A DNA stretch of 64,000 bases from Bacteroidales bacterium. GTDB lineage: Bacteria > Bacteroidota > Bacteroidia > Bacteroidales > Rikenellaceae. Below are positions 26,194 to 36,712 of this stretch, piece after piece (the stretch's first letter is position 1; every line of letters starts with the position of its first letter). The DNA is taken from the NCBI GenBank assembly GCA_910574205.1, contig CAJSYJ010000001.1:310001-374000 (forward strand), read 5' to 3'. The notes under the pieces were generated by a model. That model saw only the letters and a list, made by a program, of their open reading frames with translations. It had not been told where the DNA came from and made no database searches. Position numbers and translations under genes: made by a program.

Positions 26194-28821
26194 ATGCAAA
26201 TAGCAGATAAGTACTCTCCGCAGCAGATCGAACAGAAATGGTACGACTTCTGGATCGAACGCAATCTATTTCACTCGCAACCCGACCAGCGCGAACCTTA
26301 CACGATAGTCATTCCGCCGCCCAACGTCACGGGCATGCTTCACATGGGACACATGCTCAACAACACGTTGCAGGATGTCCTGGTGCGCCGCGCGCGCATG
26401 CAGGGAAAGAACGCCTGCTGGGTGCCGGGCACCGACCACGCCTCGATAGCCACCGAAGCCAAGGTCGTCGCCAAGCTCAAAGCCGAGGGCATAGACAAGT
26501 CGTCGCTCACGCGCGAGGAGTTCCTCGCCCACGCATGGGAGTGGAAGGAGAAGCACGGAGGCATAATCCTCAAACAGCTGCGCAAGCTGGGCGCCTCGTG
26601 CGACTGGGAGCGCACATGCTTCACGATGGACGACGCACGCAGCGAGGGCGTCATAAAGGTCTTCTGCGACCTGTTCGACAAGGGTCGGATCTATCGCGGC
26701 GTGCGCATGGTCAACTGGGACCCCGCTGCTCAGACCGCACTCTCGGACGAGGAGGTGGTATACAAGGAGTCGCAGGGCAAGCTCTACTATCTGCGCTATA
26801 AGGTCGAAGGCAGCGACCGCAGCATCATCGTGGCGACCACGCGTCCCGAGACGATTCTGGGCGATACGGCGCTCTGCGTCAACCCCACCGACGAACGCTA
26901 CCGCTGGCTGGCGGACGACGCCAGAGTCGTAGTGCCGCTGGTAGGACGCAGCATACCGGTCATCCGCGACGAGTATGTCGACAAGGAGTTCGGTACGGGT
27001 GCGCTGAAAGTGACGCCGGCGCACGACGTCAACGACTACATGCTCGGCGAGAAATACGCATTGCAGACAATAGACATATTCAACGACGACGGCACGATCA
27101 ACGACAAGGTGGGCATGTACGTGGGCATGGACCGATTCGAGTGCCGCCGAATAATCGAGGGCGACTTGCAGGCTGCCGGTCTGCTCGATAATGTCGAGCC
27201 CTACACCAACAACGTCGGCTTCTCGGAGCGTACGGGCGCAGCTATCGAGCCCAAGCTGTCGATGCAGTGGTTCCTGTCGATGAAGGAGCTGGCCGAGCCT
27301 GCGACCAAGGCCGTAATGGAGGATACGATAAAGTTCGTCCCGACGAAATACAAGAATACCTACCGCCACTGGATGGAGAACATCAAGGACTGGTGCATAT
27401 CGCGCCAGCTGTGGTGGGGACAGCGCATACCGGCCTACTACCTGCCTCAGGGCGGATACGTCGTGGCAGAGACGCTCGCCGAAGCCGTCGAAAAGGCGCG
27501 CGCCAAAACCGGCGATACGACGCTCACGGCGGCCGATCTGCGTCAGGACGAGGATGTGCTCGACACGTGGTTCTCGTCGTGGCTGTGGCCGATCTCGGTA
27601 TTTGACGGCATACGCCGCCCCGACAACGAGGAGATCAACTACTACTACCCCACCAACGATCTGGTAACGGGTCCCGACATCATATTCTTCTGGGTTGCGC
27701 GCATGATAATGGCCGGCTACGAGTACCGCGGCCGCGAGCCGTTCGGCAACGTATACTTTACCGGTATCGTACGCGACAAGCTCGGACGCAAGATGTCGAA
27801 GCAGTTAGGCAACTCGCCCGACCCTCTGGATCTGATCGAGAAATACGGCGCCGACGGCATGCGCGTGGCGATGATGCTGTCTACCTCGGCCGGCAACGAC
27901 GTCATGTTCGACGAGGCGCTGTGCGAGCAGGGACGCAACTTCGCCAACAAGATATGGAACGCCTACCGTCTGGTCGGCGGCTGGAATGTCGACGATGAGC
28001 TGCCGCAGAGCGACAACAACCGTCTGTCGGTCGAGTGGTTCCGCCAGGTAATGCGCCGCGACATAGAGCGCGTCGACGAGGCGTTCCGCCAGTACCGCAT
28101 CTCGGAGGCGTTCATGATGCTATACAAACTGTTCTGGGACGATTTCAGCGGCTGGTACCTCGAAATGGTCAAGCCAGCTTACCAGTCGCCCATCGATGCC
28201 GATACGATGGCCGCCACGAAGCACTTCTTCGACGAGCTGCTGCGCCTGCTGCATCCGTTCATGCCCTTCGTCACGGAGGAGATATGGCAGGATCTGGCAC
28301 CCGAAGCCGGCTGCGAGTCGATCGTGGTCGCAAGGCAGCCTCGGATCGTCGAGACGGCCGACGCGCGCACGCTCGCCCGCTTCGATCTTGCGCGCGAGGT
28401 CATATCGTCGGTGCGCAACATACGCAAGCAGAAGAACATAGCGCAGAAAGACACGCTCACGATGAAGGTCATGGCCGACGAGAACTATCCCGAAGAGTAT
28501 GCACCCGTCATAGCCAAGATGTGCAACCTCTCGTCGATAGACCGTGTCGAGGAGAAGGATCCTGCGGCAGCGGCGTTCATCGTCAAGACCGCACAGTACT
28601 TCATCCCGCTCGCAGACAAGATCGATCTCGAAGCCGAACGCGAGAAGCTCGCGGCCGATCTGCAATACTTGGAAGGATTCCTCGCCAGCGTCATGAAGAA
28701 GCTCTCGAACGAGCGCTTCGTGCAGTCGGCACCCGAGAAGGTCGTTGCGAACGAACGCGCGAAGCAGGCCGATGCCGAGGCCAAGATCGCGGCGATAAAG
28801 GAGCGTCTGGCCTCTTTGTAA
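26194..28821 (+). CDS. valS: valyl-tRNA synthetase
   Basis: 875 residues, class Ia. HIGH-type motif LHMGHMLNN near residue 48, KMSKS-type motif [14 protein letters not shown] near 530, [10 protein letters not shown] between them, an editing (CP1) domain with [12 protein letters not shown], and a C-terminal coiled coil (from [20 protein letters not shown]) typical of ValRS. It charges tRNA-Val and edits misacylated Thr. The downstream TPR gene begins 10 bases after the stop. Confidence 0.98.
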   Translation: MQIADKYSPQQIEQKWYDFWIERNLFHSQPDQREPYTIVIPPPNVTGMLHMGHMLNNTLQDVLVRRARMQGKNACWVPGTDHASIATEAKVVAKLKAEGIDKSSLTREEFLAHAWEWKEKHGGIILKQLRKLGASCDWERTCFTMDDARSEGVIKVFCDLFDKGRIYRGVRMVNWDPAAQTALSDEEVVYKESQGKLYYLRYKVEGSDRSIIVATTRPETILGDTALCVNPTDERYRWLADDARVVVPLVGRSIPVIRDEYVDKEFGTGALKVTPAHDVNDYMLGEKYALQTIDIFNDDGTINDKVGMYVGMDRFECRRIIEGDLQAAGLLDNVEPYTNNVGFSERTGAAIEPKLSMQWFLSMKELAEPATKAVMEDTIKFVPTKYKNTYRHWMENIKDWCISRQLWWGQRIPAYYLPQGGYVVAETLAEAVEKARAKTGDTTLTAADLRQDEDVLDTWFSSWLWPISVFDGIRRPDNEEINYYYPTNDLVTGPDIIFFWVARMIMAGYEYRGREPFGNVYFTGIVRDKLGRKMSKQLGNSPDPLDLIEKYGADGMRVAMMLSTSAGNDVMFDEALCEQGRNFANKIWNAYRLVGGWNVDDELPQSDNNRLSVEWFRQVMRRDIERVDEAFRQYRISEAFMMLYKLFWDDFSGWYLEMVKPAYQSPIDADTMAATKHFFDELLRLLHPFMPFVTEEIWQDLAPEAGCESIVVARQPRIVETADARTLARFDLAREVISSVRNIRKQKNIAQKDTLTMKVMADENYPEEYAPVIAKMCNLSSIDRVEEKDPAAAAFIVKTAQYFIPLADKIDLEAEREKLAADLQYLEGFLASVMKKLSNERFVQSAPEKVVANERAKQADAEAKIAAIKERLASL

Positions 28822-28831
28822 CAAGCAGGCC

Positions 28832-29773
28832 ATGACACTGTTTCGATCATACGCTGCCGCCGTCGCGCTTGCGCTCGTCTGCAACACGGCCGCGGCCGAC
28901 CGTCCGTCCGTCGAGCCGGCCGACAAGGCCGACACCACGGCGTGGATACGCTATTTCGATGCGTGGGAGAGTCAAACTCCCGACGATGCGCAGCTGTGGA
29001 TCGACAAGTTCAACTACTGGATAGGCCGCGCTCCCGAGGAGTGCATCGTTATCGACGGCAACGCCTGCCCGGAAAGCGATCCGGCCTTTGTGCTGCAAGA
29101 CGAGAACGGCAATGCGGCGGGAGCGTTGTACACGACGACCATATTCGACGACAGGCTCGTCGACCGCGCAGTGGAGGCGCTCGACCGCGGTCTGGCGCTC
29201 TACCCCGACCGCTTCGACATGCACATGGGCAGAGCCGCCGCATACCGTTTCGCCGATCGGCCGGCCGATGCGGCCAATTCGCTCCGCATGACTCTCGACA
29301 GATGCAGCATCAACGGCGGACGCTGGATTGACGGCCATAGCGGCAGCGCGATATCGATAGATATGCGCACGCTGGTCGAAGAATACGTGCAGGGCTATGT
29401 TTGCGACATGCTGTCCGACGGCTCGGACGATCCCGAAGCCCCCGGCCAAATAGCGTTGCGCAGACTTTTGGACCGAGAGGCGGAGCTGCTGCCGGGCAGT
29501 GTCGTCGTACAGAACAATCTCGGAGTATTGTTCTGCGGATACAGGCAGTACGACCGTGCGCTGGAACACTTCGTCGAGGCGCACCGGCAGACACCCGACG
29601 ACATATACGCGATACTCAACATCGCATATGTCCACCGGCTCTGCGGGCACGACGAGGAGGCGGTCGGGTGGTACTCCCGGCTATTGTCGTCGGACGACCC
29701 CACCGCCGCGGAGCAGGCACGGCTGGCGATAAACGAAATAGGCCGGCAGGCCGGAGCGGAAAACCTCGACTGA
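28832..29773 (+). CDS. periplasmic TPR-repeat protein
   Basis: 313 residues with a signal peptide (cleavage near CNTAAA, ~22). At least three TPR-like helix pairs are visible, including VDRAVEALDRGLALYPDRFDM (~residue 110) and VVVQNNLGVLFCGYRQYDRA followed by NIAYVHRLCGHDEEAVGWYS (~215-270). TPR proteins are scaffolds; the partner is unknown. It lies between valS and rnhA with gaps of 10 and 4 bases. Confidence 0.8.
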   Translation: MTLFRSYAAAVALALVCNTAAADRPSVEPADKADTTAWIRYFDAWESQTPDDAQLWIDKFNYWIGRAPEECIVIDGNACPESDPAFVLQDENGNAAGALYTTTIFDDRLVDRAVEALDRGLALYPDRFDMHMGRAAAYRFADRPADAANSLRMTLDRCSINGGRWIDGHSGSAISIDMRTLVEEYVQGYVCDMLSDGSDDPEAPGQIALRRLLDREAELLPGSVVVQNNLGVLFCGYRQYDRALEHFVEAHRQTPDDIYAILNIAYVHRLCGHDEEAVGWYSRLLSSDDPTAAEQARLAINEIGRQAGAENLD

Positions 29774-29777
29774 TATT

Positions 29778-30227
29778 ATGGAAATTACTATATACACCGA
29801 CGGATCGGCACTGGGCAACCCGGGTGCGGGTGGCTACGGAGTAGTGCTGCTGGCCGGCAAGTTCCGCAAGGAGCTGTCGCAGGGCTACCGGCTCACGACC
29901 AACAACCGCATGGAGCTCACGGCGGCATGCGTGGCGTTGGAGGCTCTGCGCTACGAGGGCTGCGACGTTACGCTATACTCGGATTCGAAGTATGTGGTCG
30001 ACGCAGTGAACCTGCGCTGGGTCTTCGGCTGGGAGAAAAAGGGATTCGCCGGCAAGAAAAACCCCGATCTGTGGATGCGTTTTCTGAGGATCTACCGCAA
30101 ACACCGCGTGCGTCTGGTGTGGGTCAAGGGACATGCCTCGACCGTCGAGAACAACCGCTGCGACCAGCTTGCCGTAGCCGCGGCATCGTCAGGCAACCTG
30201 ATCGAGGACACGGGATACACGCCCTGA
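29778..30227 (+). CDS. rnhA: ribonuclease HI
   Basis: 149 residues. All four acidic active-site residues are recognisable: Asp in IYTDGSALGNPG, Glu in NNRMELTA, Asp in LYSDSKYVVDA and Asp in NNRCDQLA, plus the basic handle (WEKKGFAGKKNPDLW). It removes RNA from RNA-DNA hybrids (Okazaki primers, R-loops). Normal length, no anomalies. Confidence 0.97.
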   Translation: MEITIYTDGSALGNPGAGGYGVVLLAGKFRKELSQGYRLTTNNRMELTAACVALEALRYEGCDVTLYSDSKYVVDAVNLRWVFGWEKKGFAGKKNPDLWMRFLRIYRKHRVRLVWVKGHASTVENNRCDQLAVAAASSGNLIEDTGYTP

Positions 30228-30251
30228 CGGCGGCATCCTGCACAATGCGAT

Positions 30252-32252
30252 ATGAACGAGCGAGACAGATATTTCACGGAATCACGAGGGGGGGGGAAGA
30301 AGATATTCGACCGCATACCTCGCGAGGCGCTCTATATCGCAACCGTATACCTTACCGGCATGGTATGCTTCACGCTCTGCCGGCTGATTCTGCTGTGGCG
30401 GAACTTCGCGCTGCTCGATTTGGGCGTCGACAACTCGGCCGAATGGATATGTCGCGCACTGCTCATGGGCGTGCGCTTCGACAACGTCATATCGGGCTAT
30501 CTGCTCTCGCTGCCGGTGCTGCTGCTGCTCGCAGGCCAGATATTCCCGCGTATGCACCGCACCGCAGCACAGATGTCGAAATGGTGGATAACCGCCGTAT
30601 ATGCGCTGGCGATAATGATGTGCGTCGGCGACATCCCGTTTTTCGAGCAGTTCCGCATACGTCTCAATGCCGTGATGTTCAACTACATCGGCGGCGGTAT
30701 GACATTCGTGGTGCGCATGGTGGGCGGACAATGGCAGTATATGCTCTTCTCTGTCGCGGCCGTTTCCCTCGCCGCTCTGTTCGCCATTTTCAATCTGCGG
30801 CTGGCAAGGCGCTGGACGATCGACAACTTCCGCCGCTCGCACCGGCCGACGGCGATAATCCTCCTCATAGCGCTCTGCATCATCCCATTCTCGATACGAG
30901 GGCGCCTGAGCCGGAAAAGTCCGATCCGCGTGGGCACGGCGTATATATCCAACAACGCTTTCATCAACCAGCTGGGTCTCAACCCTGTATTTACGCTCAT
31001 GCGTTCGACGCTCGACATGTCGGGCAACGAGTTGCATGTGCAGGACAGCGGTCGTGCACGGGCGTTCGCCGCATGGGAGCTGGGGCGCGATAGGAGCTTC
31101 GGCCGCCGTTTCGAGGCGCAGCAGACGCCTGTCGACAATCTCGTCGTGATACTTATGGAGAGCAATACGGCCGACCGCCTGCGCTCGGAGGGCGATACCG
31201 CCGGGCTGCTGCCCTGCCTCGACACGCTCATAGGCAAGGGGCTCTATTTCCGCAACGCATACTCGACGGGCATACACACCTACAACGGCGTATACTCTAC
31301 GCTGACATCGCTTCCCTCCTATCTGAATAAACATACGATGAAGGAGAGCATCATTCCGCAGCTCGGCGGCATCCCCGAGCGGATGATGCAGGAGGGCATG
31401 TCGACGATCTTCTTCACGACACACGACGCGCAGTTCGACAACATGAGCGGCTTCGTTATGGGCAACGGCATCCGAAGCGTCGTCTCCGAGCCCGACTACG
31501 ACAGCAGCGAGATAGTCAGCACGCTGGGTGTGCCCGACCACGTGATGTACGACAAGGCGCTGCGGATACTCGACATGGAGCACGAGGCAGGCCGGAGATT
31601 CTGCGCCGTGCTTCTCACTTCGTCGAACCACCCGCCCTACAACGTGCCCGATGTCGGGTGGTTCGAACCGCGCACCGACGATATATCCACGCAGGTGGTC
31701 GAATATGCCGACCGCGCCATGCAGCGCTTCATTGCGTCGGCCGCGACGCGCGAATGGTTTTCCAGCACGCTGTTCGTCATAACGGCCGATCACGGCAAGG
31801 CCATACGCAACGACTTCGCAATACCTCTGTCATACAACCACATACCGCTGCTGTTCTATTCGCCTGGCAATATTCCGCCTGAGCTTCGCGACGATCCCGT
31901 CTCGCAAATGGACATCATGCCCACCGCGGCCGACATGCTCGGCATGGAGTTCGTCAACACGACGCTGGGCATAAATCTAATGCGGGAGCGACGTCGTATC
32001 GTACCTTTCTCCACCGACGACTGCCTCGCTGCGATAGACAACGACTATCTCTATGTCTACGACAATCCCAATGACATAGCCTATCTCTACGACCTCAACG
32101 CCGAGGGCAGAGCCCGCTACGTCAATGTCGCCGGCAGCCACCGTGATGTCATAAGGCGCATGCACGAATACAGTATCTCGATGATGCAGACCGGCTGGGA
32201 CATACATCATGACTTCGGCAGCGACCTCGAAATCGGCTCCCCGCTGAATTAG
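30252..32252 (+). CDS. LTA-synthase-like sulfatase/phosphoglycerol transferase
   Basis: 666 residues. About five membrane helices lie in residues 25-200, then a large extracytoplasmic alkaline-phosphatase-fold domain: VVILMESN with the metal-binding Glu, the Thr nucleophile in TGIHTYNG, and FVITADHGK with Asp-His. Family members transfer phosphoglycerol or phosphoethanolamine to surface glycans or lipids. Codons 13-15 are GGG GGG GGG, a run of nine G that could slip and shift the frame. Confidence 0.87.
   Translation: MNERDRYFTESRGGGKKIFDRIPREALYIATVYLTGMVCFTLCRLILLWRNFALLDLGVDNSAEWICRALLMGVRFDNVISGYLLSLPVLLLLAGQIFPRMHRTAAQMSKWWITAVYALAIMMCVGDIPFFEQFRIRLNAVMFNYIGGGMTFVVRMVGGQWQYMLFSVAAVSLAALFAIFNLRLARRWTIDNFRRSHRPTAIILLIALCIIPFSIRGRLSRKSPIRVGTAYISNNAFINQLGLNPVFTLMRSTLDMSGNELHVQDSGRARAFAAWELGRDRSFGRRFEAQQTPVDNLVVILMESNTADRLRSEGDTAGLLPCLDTLIGKGLYFRNAYSTGIHTYNGVYSTLTSLPSYLNKHTMKESIIPQLGGIPERMMQEGMSTIFFTTHDAQFDNMSGFVMGNGIRSVVSEPDYDSSEIVSTLGVPDHVMYDKALRILDMEHEAGRRFCAVLLTSSNHPPYNVPDVGWFEPRTDDISTQVVEYADRAMQRFIASAATREWFSSTLFVITADHGKAIRNDFAIPLSYNHIPLLFYSPGNIPPELRDDPVSQMDIMPTAADMLGMEFVNTTLGINLMRERRRIVPFSTDDCLAAIDNDYLYVYDNPNDIAYLYDLNAEGRARYVNVAGSHRDVIRRMHEYSISMMQTGWDIHHDFGSDLEIGSPLN
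30288..30296 (+). repeat. G9 homopolymer inside the LTA-synthase-like gene
   Basis: Nine consecutive G at codons 13-15. Gain or loss of one G would truncate the protein; GGG is otherwise uncommon for Gly in this window, where GGC and GGA dominate. Confidence 0.8.
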
Positions 32253-32270
32253 ACTGACCCGCAAACGACG

Positions 32271-32305
32271 AAACGCCCGGGAACCGAAACGGTTCCCGGG
32301 CGTTT
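32271..32305. terminator. strong bidirectional terminator
   Basis: Perfect 15-bp stem AAACGCCCGGGAACC / GGTTCCCGGGCGTTT with loop GAAAC. A and T runs at the ends suit termination of both convergent genes. Confidence 0.85.
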
Positions 32306-32314
32306 GGCCTTATG

Positions 32315-32563
32315 CTATCCGCGGCCGTCCATGCTCTCGATCGACGGGTTGACCTTGATGACCTCCTGCTCGACCTGACGCCGGGTAGGGTTCTCGCGGC
32401 TGTCGTGCGGCGGCATGGGGCCGCCGTCCAGCAGAACGTCGTCGGGCGTAAGCTGCGTAACGGGCGTATAGCGCGAATCCGATGTCGTAGCACGCGCGCT
32501 GTTGCGGTCGTCGACCGCAGGTGCGTCGTCTGCGACGAAAAGTGAGATAAAATTGCGTTTCAT
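32315..32563 (-). CDS. small hypothetical protein
   Basis: 82 residues from the Met at 32563 (MKRNFISLFVADDAP); a frame extension to 32584 is possible. It is hydrophilic, with a C-terminal part PPHDSRENPTRRQVEQE and no membrane segment or known domain. It lies downstream of the phosphate transporter on the same strand with a 69-base gap. Coding is supported by codon use and by the terminator placed just beyond its stop. Confidence 0.55.
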   Translation of the reverse strand: MKRNFISLFVADDAPAVDDRNSARATTSDSRYTPVTQLTPDDVLLDGGPMPPHDSRENPTRRQVEQEVIKVNPSIESMDGRG

Positions 32564-32632
32564 GCGATAGCGTTTATCCCGCATTGGCGCAAAATCCGTA
32601 CCGCGCCGCCACGTCCGCGGCGGCGCAGCGCC

Positions 32633-34852
32633 TCAACGCCCGCAGTCGATGAAGTGGTCGAGCGACTTCATGATGTTGCGCGAGTGCAGCACCATAGTCT
32701 TGGTCTCGCCGAGAATGTTGAAGAACAACATGTTGGCCGATGTCGAACCGCCCGTATCGCGCATGCGGCGCAGCTGGTTCTTCATCACGGCATCGATACG
32801 GTCGAAGAGCTCGTCGCGCATCGTCAGCACGTCGTCGAGACGGTCGAAACTACGCTTGCGCAACATGTCGATTACCGTATCGAAGATCTGCTCGACGCGG
32901 TCGATGATGCTCTTCAAGTCGACTATCTGCTCCTTCGAGAAGCCCTCGTGGTTGTTATCGATATGCTCGTAGCAGGGACGCGTGATATGCAGCAGCGCCT
33001 TGCTCGCCTCGGAGATGTAGTCGACCACCTGAACGTAATAGTGGCCGGTGTTGATGTCGTTCTCCTTGATCGTATTCAGAATCGGCATGAGCTCGTATTT
33101 CTGCTTGCGCGTCGTCTGGTACAGCGTCTCCGACTCGCGCACCATATCTTTCAGCACCTTGCGGTTCTCCTTGAACACGGCCACTATCGTGCGGTCGTAT
33201 ATGCGCGTGACGGTCTCCATTGTCGTAAGCACATGCTCGGTAAAGCCTATCAAAGCACACTCTGGGCTTCGCACGATCTCGGGCGTCATCTTCGACTCGG
33301 GCGCGACCTCGGCACTCTCCTCGCGCTTCGAGAAGTTGCTGCGCACGATCATCAGTGCGCATACCGCCACGGCTACGATTATGGCTGCCGCCCCTCCGTA
33401 GATAAGGATCATCGTTACCACCAACGAAATGACGAATCCCGCCAGCGCCGTAACGAACCAGCCCGTGATGACCGTCATCACGCCCGTGATGCGGTATACG
33501 GCACTCTCGCGCCCCCACGCGCGGTCGGCCAGCGACGAACCCATGGCCACCATGAACACGACGTATGTGGTAGACAAGGGCAGCTGAAACGACGTGGCCA
33601 GCGATATTAGGACTGCGGCACCGGTAAGGTTGACCGTCGCACGTATCTTATCGTACATGGCGCCCGAGCGCTCCTGCTCCGACAGCGGCTCGAAGCGGCT
33701 GTCGATGAACTCCCGCATGCGGCGCGGCGTGATGCCGGCAGCCCACTCGTTGATCCTCAGCACACCGCGCACCAGACCTCGCGACACGGCCGTCGAGCCG
33801 AAACGCTCGTCGGCGCTCTGGTTCTGGTTGGAGAGCGACAGCTCGGTCTGCGTAACCTTCATTGCCTTGCGCGAGGTAAAGAGCGTGACGACCATGACGG
33901 CACCGGCAGCAAGCATCAGCCAGAACTCGGCCCGCACGGGCTGCGCAAGGCTCTCCATAGTCATCGTATAGTCGCCCGCGGCCATAGCCAGTCTGTAAGA
34001 GTCGTAACCGGCCAAGGGCACGCCGATGAAGTTGACCAGATCGTTTCCGGCAAAGGCCAGCGCCAGAGAAAAGGTGCCCGACAGGATCGTGACCTTCAAG
34101 ATATCCACCCCGGCGCGTTGCAGCAGCCACAGCACCGCACTGCTGCCCAGCCACACGGCCAGCAGCGACATGACGGTATGCGACGCGACGGCGCTTTCGA
34201 TCGCATCGGGTATGATGCCCGAACCGCTCAGACCCTTGAACACGGTAAAGTATACTATGCCGGCCAGCGTCACGCCGCACCACAGCGCACCCACACGGCG
34301 GAAGGTGCGGTTATAGCTGAACGAGAACAGCAGGCGCGAGACGAACATCAGTATCTGTCCCGTGACGAAGGCTATGGCGACCGACAGCAGTATGGCCGAT
34401 ATGATAGCCATGGCCTTGCCCGAGTTGATATATGCCGACAGATCGGCCAGCGTAGCTTCGTCGCTGCCCCATATCGTCGTCAGGGCGACGGCCATAGCCG
34501 AGCCGAGCAGTCCGAAGACCAGCGATACGGTAGTCGAGGTGGGCAGGCCGAGCGAGTTGAATATGTCAAGAAGAATGATGTTGCCCAGCATCATGCCCAG
34601 AAACAGAGTCATGATCTGCTCGAAGGTAAACTGCGAAGGATAGAACACGCCGTTGCGCGCCACCTCCATCATGCCGCTCGACGTCATCACGCCGAGCAGG
34701 ATGCCCAGCGATGCCACCGAGAGTATCACGCGGCGCGAAGCGGCCTTCGAGCCGAATGCCGAGTTGAGAAAGTTGACCGCATCGTTGGATACGCCCACGA
34801 CGATTCCGAGAATCGCCAGCAGGCCGAGTGTGATTAGGATAAATGTATACAT
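32633..34852 (-). CDS. PiT-family phosphate transporter fused to a PhoU-like domain
   Basis: 739 residues from MYTFILITLG at 34852; upstream in-frame residues belong to the leader. Two PiT signature halves are visible: GVSNDAVNFLNSAFGSKAA near residue 20 and the mirrored AFAGNDLVNFIGVPL near 275, with about 10-12 membrane helices up to ~530. The C-terminal ~200 residues are helical and polar, like the PhoU/DUF47 proteins that regulate Pit. Fusion of transporter and PhoU-like partner is known in Bacteroidetes. The neighbouring PhoB/PhoR-like pair supports phosphate as the ion. Confidence 0.88.
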   Translation of the reverse strand: MYTFILITLGLLAILGIVVGVSNDAVNFLNSAFGSKAASRRVILSVASLGILLGVMTSSGMMEVARNGVFYPSQFTFEQIMTLFLGMMLGNIILLDIFNSLGLPTSTTVSLVFGLLGSAMAVALTTIWGSDEATLADLSAYINSGKAMAIISAILLSVAIAFVTGQILMFVSRLLFSFSYNRTFRRVGALWCGVTLAGIVYFTVFKGLSGSGIIPDAIESAVASHTVMSLLAVWLGSSAVLWLLQRAGVDILKVTILSGTFSLALAFAGNDLVNFIGVPLAGYDSYRLAMAAGDYTMTMESLAQPVRAEFWLMLAAGAVMVVTLFTSRKAMKVTQTELSLSNQNQSADERFGSTAVSRGLVRGVLRINEWAAGITPRRMREFIDSRFEPLSEQERSGAMYDKIRATVNLTGAAVLISLATSFQLPLSTTYVVFMVAMGSSLADRAWGRESAVYRITGVMTVITGWFVTALAGFVISLVVTMILIYGGAAAIIVAVAVCALMIVRSNFSKREESAEVAPESKMTPEIVRSPECALIGFTEHVLTTMETVTRIYDRTIVAVFKENRKVLKDMVRESETLYQTTRKQKYELMPILNTIKENDINTGHYYVQVVDYISEASKALLHITRPCYEHIDNNHEGFSKEQIVDLKSIIDRVEQIFDTVIDMLRKRSFDRLDDVLTMRDELFDRIDAVMKNQLRRMRDTGGSTSANMLFFNILGETKTMVLHSRNIMKSLDHFIDCGR

Positions 34853-34860
34853 TTCTGATT

Positions 34861-35178
34861 CTATAATGTTTCGTTGTTTCGAGTGAGCCGGTCGGCCGTA
34901 AGGCATACTTCATCGCCGAAGCGAACCAGACGGACGACATCTCCGTCAGATATGCCGTCGCCGCGGAGCGCCAGATAGATGTTCACGGCACCTGTGACAG
35001 ATACTATGCGCGAGAGGCAGCGCGCCTCGGCGGGCGCTGCTGCAAGCGACTGCAAATCCTCGAAGACTATATCGTACAATGATGTAACTAACGCATCGGC
35101 ATCGAACGATGCGAATCTGCGCGCGAGATCGTCGATCTCGGCCGCGGCACGGGCGGATGTCGGTTGCAGTCGATTCAT
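34861..35178 (-). CDS. small helical protein upstream of the phosphate transporter
   Basis: 105 residues from the ATG at 35178. Two or three helices are predicted by eye (AAEIDDLARRFASFDADALV; CLSRIVSVTGAVNIYLAL). No family recognised. It lies 8 bases before the transporter start and has its own -7 box (35200-35207), so it is the first gene of the transporter operon. It may be an accessory or regulatory subunit; this is inference from position only. Confidence 0.65.
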   Translation of the reverse strand: MNRLQPTSARAAAEIDDLARRFASFDADALVTSLYDIVFEDLQSLAAAPAEARCLSRIVSVTGAVNIYLALRGDGISDGDVVRLVRFGDEVCLTADRLTRNNETL

Positions 35179-35199
35179 AACAGGTCGCAATTACACTTG

Positions 35200-35207
35200 C
35201 AAAGGTA
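35200..35207 (-). promoter_or_regulatory. -7 box for the transporter operon
   Basis: CAAAGGTA reads TACCTTTG on the minus strand, 22 bases before the ATG at 35178. Confidence 0.55.
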
Positions 35208-35275
35208 TCTGCGACATATTACAAATATGTTACAACTTTGTTAATTCGCTGTTAAAATTCGAATGATGCCGGACG

Positions 35276-36712
35276 CTATCGGGCGCGCGGCAGAGTGAAA
35301 TGAAATTCCAGTCCGCCCTCCGCACGGTTCGCCACGGATATCTCGCCGCCGTGGAACTGCACGGCATGCTTGACGATCGACAGGCCGAGTCCCGTACCTC
35401 CCGATTTGCGCGAACGCCCCTTGTCGACGCGGTAGAAACGCTCGAAAATATGGCCGATATGTTCGCTGTCGACGCCTATGCCGTTATCGGCGAAGATGAT
35501 GCCGTACTTATCCGCGCCCGCATCGAATGTCGAGACGAAAATATCGCGGCCGCCGGAGTGCGCGACGGCGTTGTCGACCAGATTGCGGAATATGGATTCG
35601 ACCAGCGAGGCATTGCCGCGCACGCAGAGCGGGTGCGGCAGCGACGAGCGAAGACGCATGCGGTCGTGCTCGGGCAGCGACGCCATATCGGAGGCTATCT
35701 CGTCCACCACCGCCGCTGCGTCGACATCGCCGAGCGAGATGACGGCACTGCCCTCGTCCAGACGAGTCAAGGTCGACACATCGTCGAGCAGCTGCGCCAG
35801 ACGCCGGCTCTGGGCATCGCACCTAACAAGAAACCGATCGCGCACCTCGGGCTCGATGTCGGGTGTCGATAGAATCGTTTCGAGATAACCGCGTATGGCC
35901 GCAACGGGTGTTTTGAGCTCGTGGTTTATGTTGTTGGTAAGCTGCCGCTTGATGCGCAGCTTCTCCTGCTGCTCGTGCAGGGCGAGCGCATGTTCGCGCT
36001 CGATGTCGTCGTTGGCTCTGCGCAGACGGTCGTACATCGCTACGATATGTTCCGATATCTCGCCCAACTCGTCGTCGGCGAACGGAGGCAGATCGAACCT
36101 CTCGCCGCGGTCCATGGCCTCGGCAGCACGCCGCAGATTGGAGATGTTGCCGCCGAGCTTGCGCGTCGCCAAATATCCTACGGCCATGACCGCCAGCGCC
36201 ACGCAGGCCATGACACCGAAAAAATCGCCGTCGGCGCGCAGCACTTCGCGCAGCGACACGTTGTAGGGCAATGCCGAACGGACGATCCGCTCGCCCGCGC
36301 GCATGGCCGAATAGAAGTAGCTCAGATCGGTGCTCTCCGACCGTCGCTCGACCGTATAGCCCCTGCCCGAGACTATGGCCTCGGCGATCTCCTTGCGCAG
36401 GAGGTGGTTCGACAGATCGGCACTCGCAGCCGAGTCGTAGACCACCCTGCCCGAGATGTCGACAACGGTAAGACGCAGCCCCTCCATGTCGTCGCTGTGT
36501 CTGAGATAGAACGACTCGGGCGTCTCGCCCGCTTCGAGCGCGTCGCACAGACGCATGTTCAGCAGCTGCAACTGAGCGTCGAGCCGGTCGGCCTTGTATG
36601 TCTTTTCGCGCGTATACTGGAACGTGACGAAACAGACGGCCGTGGCCGAGAGAATCATCACCACGAACAGAAACAACCGCCAGCGGTAAGAGAGTCTAAT
36701 CCTCGAAGCCAT
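35276..36712 (-). CDS. sensor histidine kinase (PhoR-like)
   Basis: 478 residues. Two membrane helices (~13-30 and ~160-180) flank a periplasmic domain of about 130 residues; a HAMP-like linker follows. The H-box is NNINHELKTPVAAIRGY (~265), with an N-box around FRNLVDNAVAHSG and G-boxes FADNGIGVD and GGTGLGLSIV. It autophosphorylates and passes phosphate to the regulator whose gene overlaps it by 17 bases. Phosphate sensing is inferred from the adjacent transporter. Confidence 0.92.
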   Translation of the reverse strand: MASRIRLSYRWRLFLFVVMILSATAVCFVTFQYTREKTYKADRLDAQLQLLNMRLCDALEAGETPESFYLRHSDDMEGLRLTVVDISGRVVYDSAASADLSNHLLRKEIAEAIVSGRGYTVERRSESTDLSYFYSAMRAGERIVRSALPYNVSLREVLRADGDFFGVMACVALAVMAVGYLATRKLGGNISNLRRAAEAMDRGERFDLPPFADDELGEISEHIVAMYDRLRRANDDIEREHALALHEQQEKLRIKRQLTNNINHELKTPVAAIRGYLETILSTPDIEPEVRDRFLVRCDAQSRRLAQLLDDVSTLTRLDEGSAVISLGDVDAAAVVDEIASDMASLPEHDRMRLRSSLPHPLCVRGNASLVESIFRNLVDNAVAHSGGRDIFVSTFDAGADKYGIIFADNGIGVDSEHIGHIFERFYRVDKGRSRKSGGTGLGLSIVKHAVQFHGGEISVANRAEGGLEFHFTLPRAR

